NCBI RefSeq assembly: GCF_050313795.1
Contig: NZ_JBNPMC010000002.1
Location: forward strand, 98,548 to 162,547
Direction: 5' to 3'
Length of the DNA: 64,000 nt
Source: CAMBRQ01 sp945870325
GTDB lineage: Bacteria > Bacillota > Clostridia > Lachnospirales > Lachnospiraceae
Position numbers and translations under genes: made by a program. This document shows positions 1 to 9,430 of the stretch, piece by piece. The notes under the pieces were generated by a model. That model worked only from the letters and a program-made list of their open reading frames with translations, was not told the origin of the DNA and ran no database searches. The stretch's first letter is position 1, and each line of letters begins with the position of its first letter.

Positions 1-1529
1 TAAAAGATGTTGAAAAGGAAGTACAGCGCTTTCAAAAGGCACGTCAGAAAGGCATACAGGAATTAAAGACGCTCTGCGATACGGCAGCAAAAGAAGTGGG
101 TGAAGCCAATGCCGCAATCTTCGAGATGCAGCAGATGATACTGGAGGATCAGGATTTTGTTGATCAGATCACGAATATTATTGTAGAGCAGAAACTGAAT
201 GCAGAATATGCGATTCAGAGTGCGGCTGAGAATTTCATATCAGTGGCGATGGCAGGCGACAAGAATTATGTGCAGGGGCATGATGCGGATATCAAAGATG
301 TTGCAAATCGTATTCTGCGTATTCTGGCCAGAGCATGGAAGAACAAGATGCTGACGGATGAACCGTTTGTTCTGGCTACGGGTGAATTGTATCCAAGTGA
401 AGCGGTTCAGTTGGATAAGACGAAGGTTCTGGGGTTTGTTACAAGGTATGGAACGATCAATTCTCATACCGCGGTACTTGCCCGTACAAAAGGGATTCCT
501 TCGGTAATCGGACTTGGAGAAGCGCTTAAGAAGGATTATGAAGGAAAGACCATCCTTGTAGATGGATTCGAAGGAAAAGTATATATTGAGCCTGATTATA
601 CAACGATTACGAAGATGAAGCAGAAGCAGGACGCCAATCATACACAGGTGCAGAACCTGGAACGATTGAAGGGGAAGGAGAATATCACCCAGAGCGGACA
701 GAAGATTGATGTCTGTGCGAACATTGGCAGCAGGGAAGATATTGAGAATGTACTTCGTTGTGATGCAGGAGGAATTGGATTGTTCCGAAGTGAATTCCTG
801 TATATGGAGAATGGAATGAAACTTCCGACAGAAGAGCAGCAGTTTCAGGCATATAAGCTGGCTGCCGAGTCTATGGGAGCCAAGAAGGTAGTGATACGGA
901 CGGCGGATCTTGGCGGCGACAAGACTGCTGAGTGTCTGGATCTGGGAGAAGACTCGAATCCGGCAATCGGATATCGTGGTATCCGAGTTTCTATGGATAA
1001 AGAGGATATCTTCAAGACTCAGCTTCGTGCTATATTAAGAGCGTCCGCATTCGGGAATATTTCTATTATGTTTCCGATGATTACATCGATAGAAGAAGTA
1101 ACCTGGGCCAAGGATATGCTCCAGAAGGCGAAAAAGGAACTTAAGAATGAAAAGACTGCTTATGATGAAGAGATTCCGGTAGGGGTTATGATAGAGACGC
1201 CGGCTGCGGTTATGATCAGTGGAGAATTGGCAAGAGAAGTTGATTTCTTCAGTATCGGAACCAATGATCTGTCCCAGTTTACGCTGGGAATGGACAGGCA
1301 GAATGCAAAGATCGACAGATTCTATAATCCGCATCATCCGGCACTTTTGAAGATGATTCGTATAATTACCAATAACGTTCATCTGGAAGGAAAGCATATC
1401 AGTGTATGCGGAGATATGGCAGCAGATCTGGAACTGACAGAGTATCTGATTCAACTTGGAATTGATGAACTCTCGGTTGCGCCGAACCAGGTGCTTGGAC
1501 TTCGTAAGAAGATCAGGGAAATTCAATAG
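1..1529 (+). CDS. ptsI: PTS enzyme I (phosphoenolpyruvate-protein phosphotransferase), 5' end missing
   Basis: The reading frame is open from base 3, so the gene begins before the window; the GTG at 96 is internal. Enzyme I transfers phosphate from PEP to HPr in the cytoplasm and starts all PTS sugar uptake. Visible landmarks are the phospho-histidine segment GTINSHTAVLARTKGIP, the PEP-binding barrel with GIGLFRSEFLYM, the GTNDLSQFTLGMDRQN motif and the active-site cysteine in CGDMAADLELTEYL near the C-terminus. The C-terminal end looks complete and is followed by a terminator. Family assignment is secure; only the N-terminal HPr-binding part is lost to the window edge. Confidence 0.96.
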   Translation, partial: KDVEKEVQRFQKARQKGIQELKTLCDTAAKEVGEANAAIFEMQQMILEDQDFVDQITNIIVEQKLNAEYAIQSAAENFISVAMAGDKNYVQGHDADIKDVANRILRILARAWKNKMLTDEPFVLATGELYPSEAVQLDKTKVLGFVTRYGTINSHTAVLARTKGIPSVIGLGEALKKDYEGKTILVDGFEGKVYIEPDYTTITKMKQKQDANHTQVQNLERLKGKENITQSGQKIDVCANIGSREDIENVLRCDAGGIGLFRSEFLYMENGMKLPTEEQQFQAYKLAAESMGAKKVVIRTADLGGDKTAECLDLGEDSNPAIGYRGIRVSMDKEDIFKTQLRAILRASAFGNISIMFPMITSIEEVTWAKDMLQKAKKELKNEKTAYDEEIPVGVMIETPAAVMISGELAREVDFFSIGTNDLSQFTLGMDRQNAKIDRFYNPHHPALLKMIRIITNNVHLEGKHISVCGDMAADLELTEYLIQLGIDELSVAPNQVLGLRKKIREIQ

Positions 1530-1540
1530 TATAAGAATAA

Positions 1541-1588
1541 GAATCACTATGTTATCACAAGATATAGGGAGGCATAGTGGTTCTTTTT
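1541..1588 (+). terminator. Rho-independent terminator after ptsI
   Basis: An 11-bp stem (GAATCACTATG at 1541-1551 with CATAGTGGTTC at 1573-1583, one G-U pair) is followed directly by five T. It sits 12 bp after the ptsI stop and ends the pts transcript before the purine permease gene. Confidence 0.85.
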
Positions 1589-1691
1589 ATATCATAGCAA
1601 CTTTGTTCAAATGTATTTACTTTGTTGCTTTATTTTGTTAAAATATTAGTTGTTGTTAATATAACGAAAGAGAGACGATAAGGAGGAGAAC

Positions 1692-3074
1692 ATGTTAGAA
1701 AAGTTTTTTAAACTCAGTGAGAATGGTACGGACGCTAAGACAGAGATTCTGGCCGGTATCACAACATTCATGACGATGGCTTATATCCTGGCTGTTAACC
1801 CGAGCATCCTTTCTGCAACAGGAATGGATCAGGGAGCTGTCTTTACTGCTACGGCACTGGCATCATTAATCGGTACATTGCTGATGGCAGTTTTCGCAAA
1901 TTATCCATTCGCACTGGCACCTGGAATGGGACTGAATGCATACTTTGCGTATACGGTAGTTCTTGGAATGGGATATAGTTGGGAATTTGCACTGACAGCG
2001 GTATTTGTAGAAGGTATTGTATTTATCGTACTTTCTCTTACGAATGTGCGTGAGGCGATCTTCAATGCAATCCCGCAGAATCTGAAAGCAGCAGTTAGTG
2101 TAGGTATTGGTCTGTTTATTGCGTTTATTGGATTGCAGAATGCGAAGATTGTAATTGGTGGATCTACACTGCTTCAGTTATTTTCTTTAGAGAATTATAA
2201 CCTGGTCAATGGAGTAGAGGCTACTTTCAATGATGTGGGTATCACAGTACTTCTTGCAATTATCGGTATCCTGATCACAGGAATTCTGGTAATTAAGGAC
2301 ATCAAGGGAAATATCCTGTGGGGAATCCTGATTACATGGGTTCTTGGTATTATCTGTCAGTTTGCAGGGTTGTATGTTCCGAATCCTGAACTGGGTTTTT
2401 ATAATCTGCTTCCGGACTTCAGCAGTGGATTGTCTGTGCCAAGCCTTGCACCAATCTTTGCAAAACTGGAATTTGGCGGAATATTATCATTAGATTTCGT
2501 AGTAGTAGTTTTTGCATTCTTATTTGTTGATATGTTCGATACAATTGGAACTTTGATCGGCGTATCTTCCAAAGCAAATATGCTGGATAAGGATGGCAAA
2601 CTTCCTCGTATCAAAGGTGCTCTGCTTGCTGACGCGGTTGCAACAACAGCAGGTGCGGTACTTGGTACTTCTACAACTACAACATTTGTAGAAAGTGCAT
2701 CCGGAGTATCTGAAGGAGGCAGAACGGGTCTTACAGCAGTGACAACGGCAATCCTTTTCGGACTGGCATTGTTCCTGTCACCGATCTTCCTGGCAATTCC
2801 ATCCTTCGCAACGGCTCCGGCATTGGTAGTGGTTGGCTTCTATATGCTGACGAACGTTGTGAACATCAACTTTAATGATATTGCAGAGGCGCTTCCGTGC
2901 TATATCTGTATCGTGGCAATGCCGTTCTTCTACAGTATCTCAGAAGGTATCTCTATGGGAGTTATCTCTTATGTAGTGCTGAATGTTGTAACAGGTAAAG
3001 TAAAAGAGAAGAAGATCAGTATATTGATGTATGTGCTGGCGGTTTTATTCGTATTGAAATACATCTTCCTGTAG
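1692..3074 (+). CDS. NCS2/AzgA-type purine (guanine/hypoxanthine) permease
   Basis: A 460-residue polytopic membrane protein of AzgA/PbuG type, expected to import hypoxanthine, guanine or adenine with protons. The N-terminal block KTEILAGITTFMTMAYILAVNP and the following AGMGLNAYFAY-like stretch (here APGMGLNAYFAY) are typical of the family, as is TSTTTTFVESASGVSEGGRTG in the second half. About 12 hydrophobic segments fill the protein. The start is fixed by AAGGAGGAG eight to nine bases upstream. I looked for a purine riboswitch in the 160-bp leader and did not see one. The exact base transported cannot be told from sequence. Confidence 0.9.
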   Translation: MLEKFFKLSENGTDAKTEILAGITTFMTMAYILAVNPSILSATGMDQGAVFTATALASLIGTLLMAVFANYPFALAPGMGLNAYFAYTVVLGMGYSWEFALTAVFVEGIVFIVLSLTNVREAIFNAIPQNLKAAVSVGIGLFIAFIGLQNAKIVIGGSTLLQLFSLENYNLVNGVEATFNDVGITVLLAIIGILITGILVIKDIKGNILWGILITWVLGIICQFAGLYVPNPELGFYNLLPDFSSGLSVPSLAPIFAKLEFGGILSLDFVVVVFAFLFVDMFDTIGTLIGVSSKANMLDKDGKLPRIKGALLADAVATTAGAVLGTSTTTTFVESASGVSEGGRTGLTAVTTAILFGLALFLSPIFLAIPSFATAPALVVVGFYMLTNVVNINFNDIAEALPCYICIVAMPFFYSISEGISMGVISYVVLNVVTGKVKEKKISILMYVLAVLFVLKYIFL

Positions 3075-3135
3075 AATTGCATTGATAATGATATTGATGG
3101 AATTCTTACGGATGCGAATAAGATGAGCATTATGG

Positions 3136-3167
3136 GGTTGGGAATCTTTGATTTCCAGCCTCTTTTT
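3136..3167 (+). terminator. Probable terminator between permease and moaC
   Basis: GGTTGGGAA (3136-3144) pairs with TTTCCAGCC (3152-3160) including two G-U pairs, then TCTTTTT. It lies about 20 bp before the moaC start, so it may also act as an attenuator for moaC. Confidence 0.55.
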
Positions 3168-3186
3168 GAGAAAGGAGGAGTAGATA

Positions 3187-3687
3187 ATGGAATTCACACA
3201 TTTTGACCAGAAGGGAAATGCTCTTATGGTAGATGTCTCAGAGAAAGGAATTACCAGCAGAACGGCACTTGCCGAGGGAAAGATCAGAGTCAGCCAGGAG
3301 GTGTTCGAAGCGGTTGCAGGGAAGAAAGTGAAGAAGGGCGATGTTCTGACGGTTGCTCAGGTGGCTGGAATCATGGGAACGAAGAGGACGTCGGAACTGA
3401 TTCCCATGTGTCATCTTCTGAACCTTACAAATGCAGAGATTACTTTTGAGATGAATCCGCAGGAATTGGAGATTAAAGCGCTGTGCAAGGTGAAGACGGA
3501 AGGAAAGACGGGCGTTGAGATGGAGGCGCTTACGGGCGTATCTGTTGCGCTTCTTACGATCTATGATATGTGTAAGGCGATTGATAAGGAGATGGTGATA
3601 GGGGATATCCATCTGTGTGAGAAAAGTGGGGGAAAGAGTGGAGATTTTAAATTCAGGAAAGAGACCAGAGAGATCAGTCTTTGGTAG
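3187..3687 (+). CDS. moaC: Cyclic pyranopterin monophosphate synthase MoaC
   Basis: A 166-residue protein of usual MoaC length. MoaC makes cyclic pyranopterin monophosphate from the MoaA product, the second half of the first step of molybdenum cofactor synthesis. Signature segments include [18 protein letters not shown] at the N-terminus, the [18 protein letters not shown] block and the catalytic-region [25 protein letters not shown] followed by KSGGKSG. The start follows GAAAGGAGGAG. It stands alone: moaA, moaD and moaE are not in the window, while mobA, moeA and mobB lie 42 kb away, so the Moco genes are scattered in this genome. Confidence 0.96.
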   Translation: MEFTHFDQKGNALMVDVSEKGITSRTALAEGKIRVSQEVFEAVAGKKVKKGDVLTVAQVAGIMGTKRTSELIPMCHLLNLTNAEITFEMNPQELEIKALCKVKTEGKTGVEMEALTGVSVALLTIYDMCKAIDKEMVIGDIHLCEKSGGKSGDFKFRKETREISLW

Positions 3688-3702
3688 GTCATATTTTACA
3701 TT

Positions 3703-3743
3703 AAAAAGCGTATCCGTACTAATCAAGTAAGGATACGCTTTTT
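3703..3743. terminator. Bidirectional terminator between moaC and glgD
   Basis: A perfect 13-bp stem, AAAAAGCGTATCC at 3703-3715 with GGATACGCTTTTT at 3731-3743, gives T tracts on both strands and serves the convergent genes moaC (+) and glgD (-). Confidence 0.9.
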
Positions 3744-3754
3744 CTATGATAATC

Positions 3755-4873
3755 TTATAATGTATCTTCGCGACGGATGTATCCAGGACGTTTTGGATCT
3801 CCGATGATCTCTTTTGCGTGAATAATTTTTGCATGTTTATCAACTACCTGGCAGTCAACGGTAACATTCTCGCCGATGATTGCTTCCGGGAGGATTACAC
3901 TGTTCTTAACAACAGCGCCCTTCTTGATTACACAGCCACGTCCAATTACGGAGTTCTCGATTGTTCCTTCGATCAGGCATCCATTAGATACTACAGAACT
4001 CTTGACATCTGCTGTTTCAAAATACTGAGTTGGACAGGAGTCGTTGGTTCTGGTGTATACTGGCCAGTTCTCATTATCGAACAGGCTGGTTGCTGTCTTA
4101 AAGTCGATCAGTGAGATGTTCGCATTATAGAAACTCTCAAGATCAGTAATGGATGCGAAGAATCCCCTGTGAGAGATGCCGCGTACATCCAGTTCATTAC
4201 ATGCAGCATTTACAACATCTGCAAGTGTATACATGGAGGAAAGAGATTTTGCTTTCTTCACCAGTTCGATGAACAGATCTTTCTTCATGATGTAAGTGTC
4301 CATGAAGATCTTTCTGTCCTTGGCATTTCCGCGGTTTGGCTCCAGAGACAGTACACCTTTCTGACGGTTCAGGTTCAGTGTCGTGCAGTTCAGGAATGCT
4401 TCCTTTGCATTGTCTACGGAGTGATATAATAATGTGATGTCTGCTCCTGAGTCGATGTGATTCTGAAGCAGAGTATCAAAATTAGCGGAATATACCATAT
4501 AGCTTGGAGCAATTACTACATATGGGTTATGTGCTCTCTCGATACATTCCATATTTTCTAAGAATGCAGAGATATCTGTATTGTAGATATCGTTCTCATC
4601 CTTGCCTTCAGCAAAAAGTATATGTAATTTGCCGCGTTTTGAGTTGATATTGTAATGTCTTCCGGTTCCAAGATGTTCGGTAAGGGAACGAGGTTTTCTT
4701 CTGATGTATACCTGGATACGGTCGATTCCGCTGTTGCTCATGTTAGAGATCGGGAAGTCGATTACACGGTATCTTCCAAGGAAAGAGAAGGCTCCGATCG
4801 GACGATAATCCTCCATTCCTCTTACTCGGATATTAGTTCCAGAAAAATTCACAATTCCTAATGCGTCGCACAT
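3755..4873 (-). CDS. glgD: Glucose-1-phosphate adenylyltransferase-like regulatory subunit GlgD
   Basis: A 372-residue GlgC paralogue that in Firmicutes partners GlgC in ADP-glucose synthesis for glycogen. The N-terminal nucleotidyltransferase domain lacks the GGRGSRL-type catalytic loop seen in GlgC (here the protein opens MCDALGIVNFSGTNIRVRGM), consistent with a non-catalytic modulating role. The C-terminal third is a left-handed beta-helix with hexapeptide-like repeats (NSVIGRGCVIKKGAVVKNSVIL). Its ribosome binding site, AAAGGGGGT, lies inside the last codons of glgC and the genes are separated by one base, so translation is probably coupled. Confidence 0.92.
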   Translation of the reverse strand: MCDALGIVNFSGTNIRVRGMEDYRPIGAFSFLGRYRVIDFPISNMSNSGIDRIQVYIRRKPRSLTEHLGTGRHYNINSKRGKLHILFAEGKDENDIYNTDISAFLENMECIERAHNPYVVIAPSYMVYSANFDTLLQNHIDSGADITLLYHSVDNAKEAFLNCTTLNLNRQKGVLSLEPNRGNAKDRKIFMDTYIMKKDLFIELVKKAKSLSSMYTLADVVNAACNELDVRGISHRGFFASITDLESFYNANISLIDFKTATSLFDNENWPVYTRTNDSCPTQYFETADVKSSVVSNGCLIEGTIENSVIGRGCVIKKGAVVKNSVILPEAIIGENVTVDCQVVDKHAKIIHAKEIIGDPKRPGYIRREDTL

Positions 4874-4874
4874 A

Positions 4875-6014
4875 TTATTCTACCCCCTTTACACGTTTTG
4901 CAACAAGCTCAATGTGCTCGCTGTCAGCGCTGCCTACAACAGCATCTTTGCCAATCTTAATGCCATCAGCTACGAGTGCGCGCTGTACAACAGCTCCGGC
5001 TTCTACCTTAACGCCAGGCATAAGCACGCTGTCGATAATCTTAGCGCCAGGTCCGACTTCTGCTCCGGTGAAAAGAACGGAATTCTTAACTTCGCCTTCG
5101 ATGATGCATCCCTGTGTAATGAATGCACGATTAATCTTAGCGTCAGGTCCGATATAGTGAGGCAGAGTAGTTACATCTTCGGTATAGATCTTCCAGGTCG
5201 GGTCATTCAAGTCAAGTTCGTTGTTCTTATCCAGAAGATCCATATTCGCTTCCCATAAGGAATCGATTGTTCCTACATCCTTCCAGTAACCTTTGAACTT
5301 GTAAGCATACAGAGTCTTGCCGTCGTTCAGTAACTGTGGGATGATATCCTTGCCAAAGTCATGGTTGGAATCAGGATCTTTCATATCAGCGATCAACATC
5401 TTGCGCAGAAGTTTCCAGTTGAAAATATAGATACCCATGGATGCAAGATTGCTCTTCGGGTGCTCTGGCTTCTCTTCGAATTCCACGATGCGACCTTCTT
5501 CATCTGTATTCATAATGCCGAAACGGCTTGCCTCGTTCATCGGAACGCCGATAACTGCAATTGTTGCATCAGCATTATGGGTCTTGTGTTCTGCAAGCAT
5601 CTTAGCGTAATTCATCTTATAGATATGGTCACCAGAAAGAATCAGAATGTATTCCGGTGAGTATGTATCAATGAAGTCGATGTTCTGTGAGATTGCATCT
5701 GCAGTTCCTCGATATACATCAAGATTAGCATCTGCTTTTTCACGTGGTGGAAGTACGTATACGCCGCTGTCCTTTGCATCCAGACCCCAACGGCGTCCGG
5801 CAGCAACGTAACTATTCAACAGAATAGATTCATACTGTGTCAGTACACCTACAACGTCAATACCACTGTTTGCACAGTTGCTTAATGGGAAGTCAACGAT
5901 GCGGTATTTTCCACCATATGAAACGGCCGGTTTTGCTACTTTGTTTGTTAAGTCATGAAGGCGAGATCCCCGACCACCAGCTAAAATCATCGCTAACATA
6001 TTGTTTTGTTTCAT
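4875..6014 (-). CDS. glgC: Glucose-1-phosphate adenylyltransferase GlgC
   Basis: A 379-residue ADP-glucose pyrophosphorylase, the committed step of bacterial glycogen synthesis (glucose-1-phosphate + ATP to ADP-glucose). It shows the catalytic loop [13 protein letters not shown] near residues 10-22, [24 protein letters not shown] and the [10 protein letters not shown] substrate-binding stretch, then a C-terminal beta-helix. I start at the methionine of [14 protein letters not shown] (6014), preceded by GAAAGAGAGGACTC; the frame is open further upstream, but that part is AT-rich, hydrophobic and unrelated to the family. It heads the glgC-glgD operon and is divergent from the HTH gene at 6320. 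Confidence 0.95.
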   Translation of the reverse strand: MKQNNMLAMILAGGRGSRLHDLTNKVAKPAVSYGGKYRIVDFPLSNCANSGIDVVGVLTQYESILLNSYVAAGRRWGLDAKDSGVYVLPPREKADANLDVYRGTADAISQNIDFIDTYSPEYILILSGDHIYKMNYAKMLAEHKTHNADATIAVIGVPMNEASRFGIMNTDEEGRIVEFEEKPEHPKSNLASMGIYIFNWKLLRKMLIADMKDPDSNHDFGKDIIPQLLNDGKTLYAYKFKGYWKDVGTIDSLWEANMDLLDKNNELDLNDPTWKIYTEDVTTLPHYIGPDAKINRAFITQGCIIEGEVKNSVLFTGAEVGPGAKIIDSVLMPGVKVEAGAVVQRALVADGIKIGKDAVVGSADSEHIELVAKRVKGVE

Positions 6015-6182
6015 AGTGAGTCCTCTCTTTCCATTTGTGTTACATATTATTAATATTATACAATTTTTTGTACATTCTTTCCATATATATGTGCAAAAAA
6101 TTAAACTTTTTATAAAAAATTTTGGTAAATACATTCTAAATCTGAGCAATTTTCTGCATATGAGGAATATAAAGAAATAACT

Positions 6183-6236
6183 GTTGACAACTTTCTTTGT
6201 CAATGCTAAGATGTTTATGACAAGAAAAGTTGTCAA
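6183..6236. promoter_or_regulatory. Inverted-repeat operator candidate between glgC and the HTH gene
   Basis: TTGACAACTTTCT (6183-6195) is repeated as its near-perfect reverse complement AGAAAAGTTGTCAA (6223-6236), with further TTTGTCA/TGACAA half-sites between and after. The first arm also resembles a -35 box. It lies in the 305-bp AT-rich divergent region and is a plausible binding site for the adjacent HTH protein. No gene is seen elsewhere in this intergenic stretch. Confidence 0.45.
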
Positions 6237-6319
6237 AATGACAAAAATATATGTCGCAATAAAATGAAAGGATATATGCAAATGTTAGAATTGCCTGAAA
6301 ATTAGAGGGGGTAAAGAGG

Positions 6320-6532
6320 ATGCCATTAAGGAATCATCTGAAAGAATATCGTGCCAGGCTGGGACTCAACCAGACAGAACTGGGGAAGAAAAGCGGCGTC
6401 TCCCGTCAAACTATCAGTTTGATTGAAAGAGGAGATTATTCACCGTCAGTCACACTGGCATTAAAACTTGCGAAGATCTGCGGAGTAACCGTAGAAGACA
6501 TATTTTCATATGAAGAGGAGGATGTGGAATGA
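6320..6532 (+). CDS. Small XRE-family HTH regulator (YozG-like)
   Basis: A 70-residue protein made almost entirely of one Cro/C1-type helix-turn-helix: LGLNQTELGKKSGVSRQTISLIERGDYSPSVTLALKLAKICGVTVEDIFSYEEE. This compact type often sits beside membrane proteins and ABC exporters and represses them. The start follows AGAGGGGGTAAAGAGG. It overlaps the next gene by four bases (ATGA), so it is the first gene of a tight four-gene operon (to 9430). It may act on the inverted repeat at 6183-6236. Confidence 0.9.
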   Translation: MPLRNHLKEYRARLGLNQTELGKKSGVSRQTISLIERGDYSPSVTLALKLAKICGVTVEDIFSYEEEDVE

Positions 6533-7296
6533 AGACTTATCTGAAATATGCACTGAAATTACTTGTATGCATCTGTATCGGTGCAGTATTGGGAGCCGCG
6601 ATTGCTTTTATTGATGTAAGTGAATGGGATAGGTATGCCGGGATAATACAGGGTATCATTCGCAATCATCTTTTTATGCTGCTGATTCTTTTGACGATTG
6701 CTTCGATCGTAACCGGTGAATTGACGTTGAAGAGAATGCGGAGATTGGGGGAAGAGTTCCCAGATGCGGAAGATGAGCGGGGCGATGAGATCGAGTATGA
6801 ATTGGAACATATAGGCAGCATTGGCTTAATCGGAACTACGACAATCATGGTGGTATCCATTTTCGTGCTTGCGACGGTGTATTCCATGTCTTATATAGGT
6901 CGTGTTGTCAGCGCAGGCGATGAAAATCTTATGCTGTCTTTTGGCATTTTTATTGCTCTTAATATATACAACGGCTATTGGCAGATGCGTTATGTAAAGA
7001 CAATCCAGCGGATCTATCCTGACAAGAAAGCCGATCCGACATCAGGGGAATTCCAGAAACAGTGGCTTGAGAATTGTGATGAGGCGGAACGGGAGATGAT
7101 TTATCAGGCTGCTTATAAGACATATCTCCGTCTGAACAGGGTGATGCCTGTATTGACAGTCTTTGCCATGCTGGGGAATCTGATGTGGAATACAGGGATT
7201 CTTGCTGTGCTGCTGCTTGGTATTGTCTGGATTACGCTGGTGGTTACTTATTGTCGGGCATGTACAAAAATGAAAGGAACGAAACTAAATATATGA
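6529..7296 (+). CDS. DUF3169-type membrane protein
   Basis: A 255-residue integral membrane protein resembling DUF3169, a family of unknown function that usually lies between a small HTH regulator and an ABC transporter, as here. Hydrophobic helices are visible near residues 7-27, 45-65, 95-120, 130-150 and two near the C-terminus (210-245), with a charged cytoplasmic segment EEFPDAEDERGDEIEYELEH between. It overlaps the HTH gene by four bases and the following ATPase by four bases. Role unknown; possibly a sensor or accessory of the exporter. Confidence 0.75.
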   Translation: MKTYLKYALKLLVCICIGAVLGAAIAFIDVSEWDRYAGIIQGIIRNHLFMLLILLTIASIVTGELTLKRMRRLGEEFPDAEDERGDEIEYELEHIGSIGLIGTTTIMVVSIFVLATVYSMSYIGRVVSAGDENLMLSFGIFIALNIYNGYWQMRYVKTIQRIYPDKKADPTSGEFQKQWLENCDEAEREMIYQAAYKTYLRLNRVMPVLTVFAMLGNLMWNTGILAVLLLGIVWITLVVTYCRACTKMKGTKLNI

Positions 7297-8210
7297 AATT
7301 GGAAGTAAAAGATTTGACGAAAATATTCGGAGAACGGGAAGTGCTTCACGGTATCTCGTTTTCTGTAGAGAGTGGCAGTGCTCTTGGATTATTAGGGAGA
7401 AATGGTGCAGGAAAGACAACGACGATTCGTATACTGATGGATGTATTTAAAAGCAACAGTGGAACAATTCTTCTGGACGGGAAGCCATTTTGTCCACGGG
7501 AGCATCAGATTGGCTATCTGCCGGAGGAACGAGGACTCTATCCTAAGAAAACGGTCAGCGAGCAACTGATCTATCTGGGAATGCTCAGAGGCTTGGATGC
7601 GAAAAAGGCTAAGGAACAGACGAAGAAATGGCTTAAGCGCATGGGTGTGGAAGAATATGAGAATCGGAAATTAGAGACATTATCCAAAGGAAATCAGCAG
7701 AAAGTACAACTCGCACAGACACTGCTATGTGACCCTGATATCATTATCCTGGATGAGCCGTTTTCCGGCCTTGATCCCGTGAATTCCCAGATTCTAAAGG
7801 ATGTGATAAGGGAGCAGATACAGCAGAGAAAACTGGTCATCTTCTCCAGTCACCAGATGAGTTATGTGGAGGAGTTTTGTGAGGAGATTGCGATTTTGAA
7901 TCATGGTGAGATCGTGCTTTTCGGAGATCTGAGAGAGATTAAGAGAGAATTCGGGCGGGATCGCCTGGTATTATCAAGTCTGGCAGAGAGCCCGGTTGAA
8001 TTGGCTGAACGATTGGAGATGGGATATGCAGATATTCTGGAAGTGGAGAAGATACAAAAAGATCGTGTGATTATCCGTAAGAATCATCCGAAGAATAAGA
8101 ATGCGATTCTGAAACGGCTGGTAGAGGAAGAGGTGGAGTTAGAGTTCTTCGGGCTATATGAGCCGTCTCTTAATGATATTTTTGTAGAAAAGGCAGGTGA
8201 TGAGGCATGA
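7293..8210 (+). CDS. ABC transporter ATP-binding protein (NatA-like)
   Basis: A 305-residue ABC ATPase. Walker A is GRNGAGKT (35-42), the signature is LSKGNQQKVQLAQ, and Walker B is IIILDEPFSGLDP. The LSKGN variant of the signature and a C-terminal extension after the nucleotide-binding domain (DUF4162-like, ending NDIFVEKAG) are typical of the NatA/YhaQ group. I start at 7293 (MKLEVKDLTKIFG), whose ATG overlaps the stop of the previous gene; a longer frame exists but overlaps it extensively. With the next gene it forms an exporter of unknown substrate (sodium, peptides or antimicrobials are the usual suggestions). Confidence 0.9.
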   Translation: MKLEVKDLTKIFGEREVLHGISFSVESGSALGLLGRNGAGKTTTIRILMDVFKSNSGTILLDGKPFCPREHQIGYLPEERGLYPKKTVSEQLIYLGMLRGLDAKKAKEQTKKWLKRMGVEEYENRKLETLSKGNQQKVQLAQTLLCDPDIIILDEPFSGLDPVNSQILKDVIREQIQQRKLVIFSSHQMSYVEEFCEEIAILNHGEIVLFGDLREIKREFGRDRLVLSSLAESPVELAERLEMGYADILEVEKIQKDRVIIRKNHPKNKNAILKRLVEEEVELEFFGLYEPSLNDIFVEKAGDEA

Positions 8211-9430
8211 AACAATTCATGACGGTATTAAGATTCGAACTGAATAACTATTTTAAGAATAAAAGTTTTGTGATAACAACGGCGGTGCTGGCAGTTTTAC
8301 TTGCGGCAGTGATTATTGTGCCTACGTTGATTCCTGGTCTGCTTGGCGATGATTCGAGTGGAGAAGATGCGAAAGAGAACATGGAAAAAATGGGAATCTG
8401 CGTCCAAACGGAGGAGATTCGGGATATGAACTCTCTGCTTACAGTATTTCCTGCAAAATGGACTGAATTTGCAGATGAAAAAGAACTGAAACAGGCAGTA
8501 GAAACGGAAGAAATTGAAGCGGGATTCGTACTTAAGGATGGATATCAGGTTACCTATGTGGTGAATAATCTTTCTATTAGTGATACATTGTCAGAGCAGT
8601 TTGGAATGGCGCTGAATCAGTACCGTAAGCAACAGTATCTTGTGGAACTGGGATTAAGTCCGGAAGAAGCGGCGAATCTGGAGAATGCAGCAGTTACGGT
8701 GGTTCCGGAGATTCTTGGGAAAAATAGCGCTCGCAATTATGGATATACGTATATTTTGATCTTTGTTGTGTATTTTCTGATTCTATTCTATGGGCAGATG
8801 ATAGCGACATCTGTTACAACGGAGAAGAGTAACCGGGCGATCGAGATTCTGGTTACAAGCGTGAATTCTAACAGTCTGATCTTCGGTAAAGTGTTGGCAG
8901 GAGCAATTGCTGGTATCATACAGGCGGCAGTAATCCTGGGAAGCGGATTCCTGTCATATCATACATTTGGAGAGAAGTGGGGAGGACTTTTAGACTTCCT
9001 GTTTGAGATACCTGTCAGAGTATTGGTAACTTATATTTTCTTTGCGCTTATGAGTTATCTTTTGTATGCATTCATCTTCGGAATGCTGGGGGCGATGGTG
9101 TCTAAGACAGAGGATATCAGCAAGAGTTCAACACCGATTACGATGATTTATGTTGCTTCGTTCCTGGTTGCGATTTTCGGGATGTCTGACAGCGACGGAA
9201 TGCTGATAAAAGTTGCGTCTTTCATACCATTTACCTCCGGAAATGCAATGTTCATTCGAGTATCTATGGGAAGTGTGGCAGTCTGGGAGATACTGTTATC
9301 AGGAGGCTTGCTGCTTCTAAGCTGCGTTGTGGCGGGAATCCTGGCGGCGAAGATCTTCCGGTTTGGGACACTGCATTATGGGAATCCGATTAAGTTTAAG
9401 ACGGCTTTGAAGAATGTACGGGGGAAATAA
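8207..9430 (+). CDS. ABC transporter permease (NatB/ABC-2 type)
   Basis: A 407-residue ABC-2 type permease. One helix near the N-terminus (residues 20-42) is followed by a large extracellular domain of about 140 residues, then a block of five or six helices from about residue 180 to the end, beginning YTYILIFVVYFLILFYGQMIA. TSVTTEKSNRAIEILVTS between the helices is the conserved cytoplasmic coupling region. It overlaps the ATPase gene by four bases. Its stop codon is immediately followed by repeat element A. Confidence 0.9.
   Translation: MKQFMTVLRFELNNYFKNKSFVITTAVLAVLLAAVIIVPTLIPGLLGDDSSGEDAKENMEKMGICVQTEEIRDMNSLLTVFPAKWTEFADEKELKQAVETEEIEAGFVLKDGYQVTYVVNNLSISDTLSEQFGMALNQYRKQQYLVELGLSPEEAANLENAAVTVVPEILGKNSARNYGYTYILIFVVYFLILFYGQMIATSVTTEKSNRAIEILVTSVNSNSLIFGKVLAGAIAGIIQAAVILGSGFLSYHTFGEKWGGLLDFLFEIPVRVLVTYIFFALMSYLLYAFIFGMLGAMVSKTEDISKSSTPITMIYVASFLVAIFGMSDSDGMLIKVASFIPFTSGNAMFIRVSMGSVAVWEILLSGGLLLLSCVVAGILAAKIFRFGTLHYGNPIKFKTALKNVRGK

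Noticed and set aside
1589..1691. A purine riboswitch before the AzgA permease
   Set aside because: The conserved loop and junction bases of the purine aptamer could not be found in the leader.
4875..6281. A 468-residue glgC with an N-terminal membrane segment
   Set aside because: The extra 89 codons lie in an AT-rich promoter region and lack similarity to the family; a ribosome binding site and the family start support 6014.
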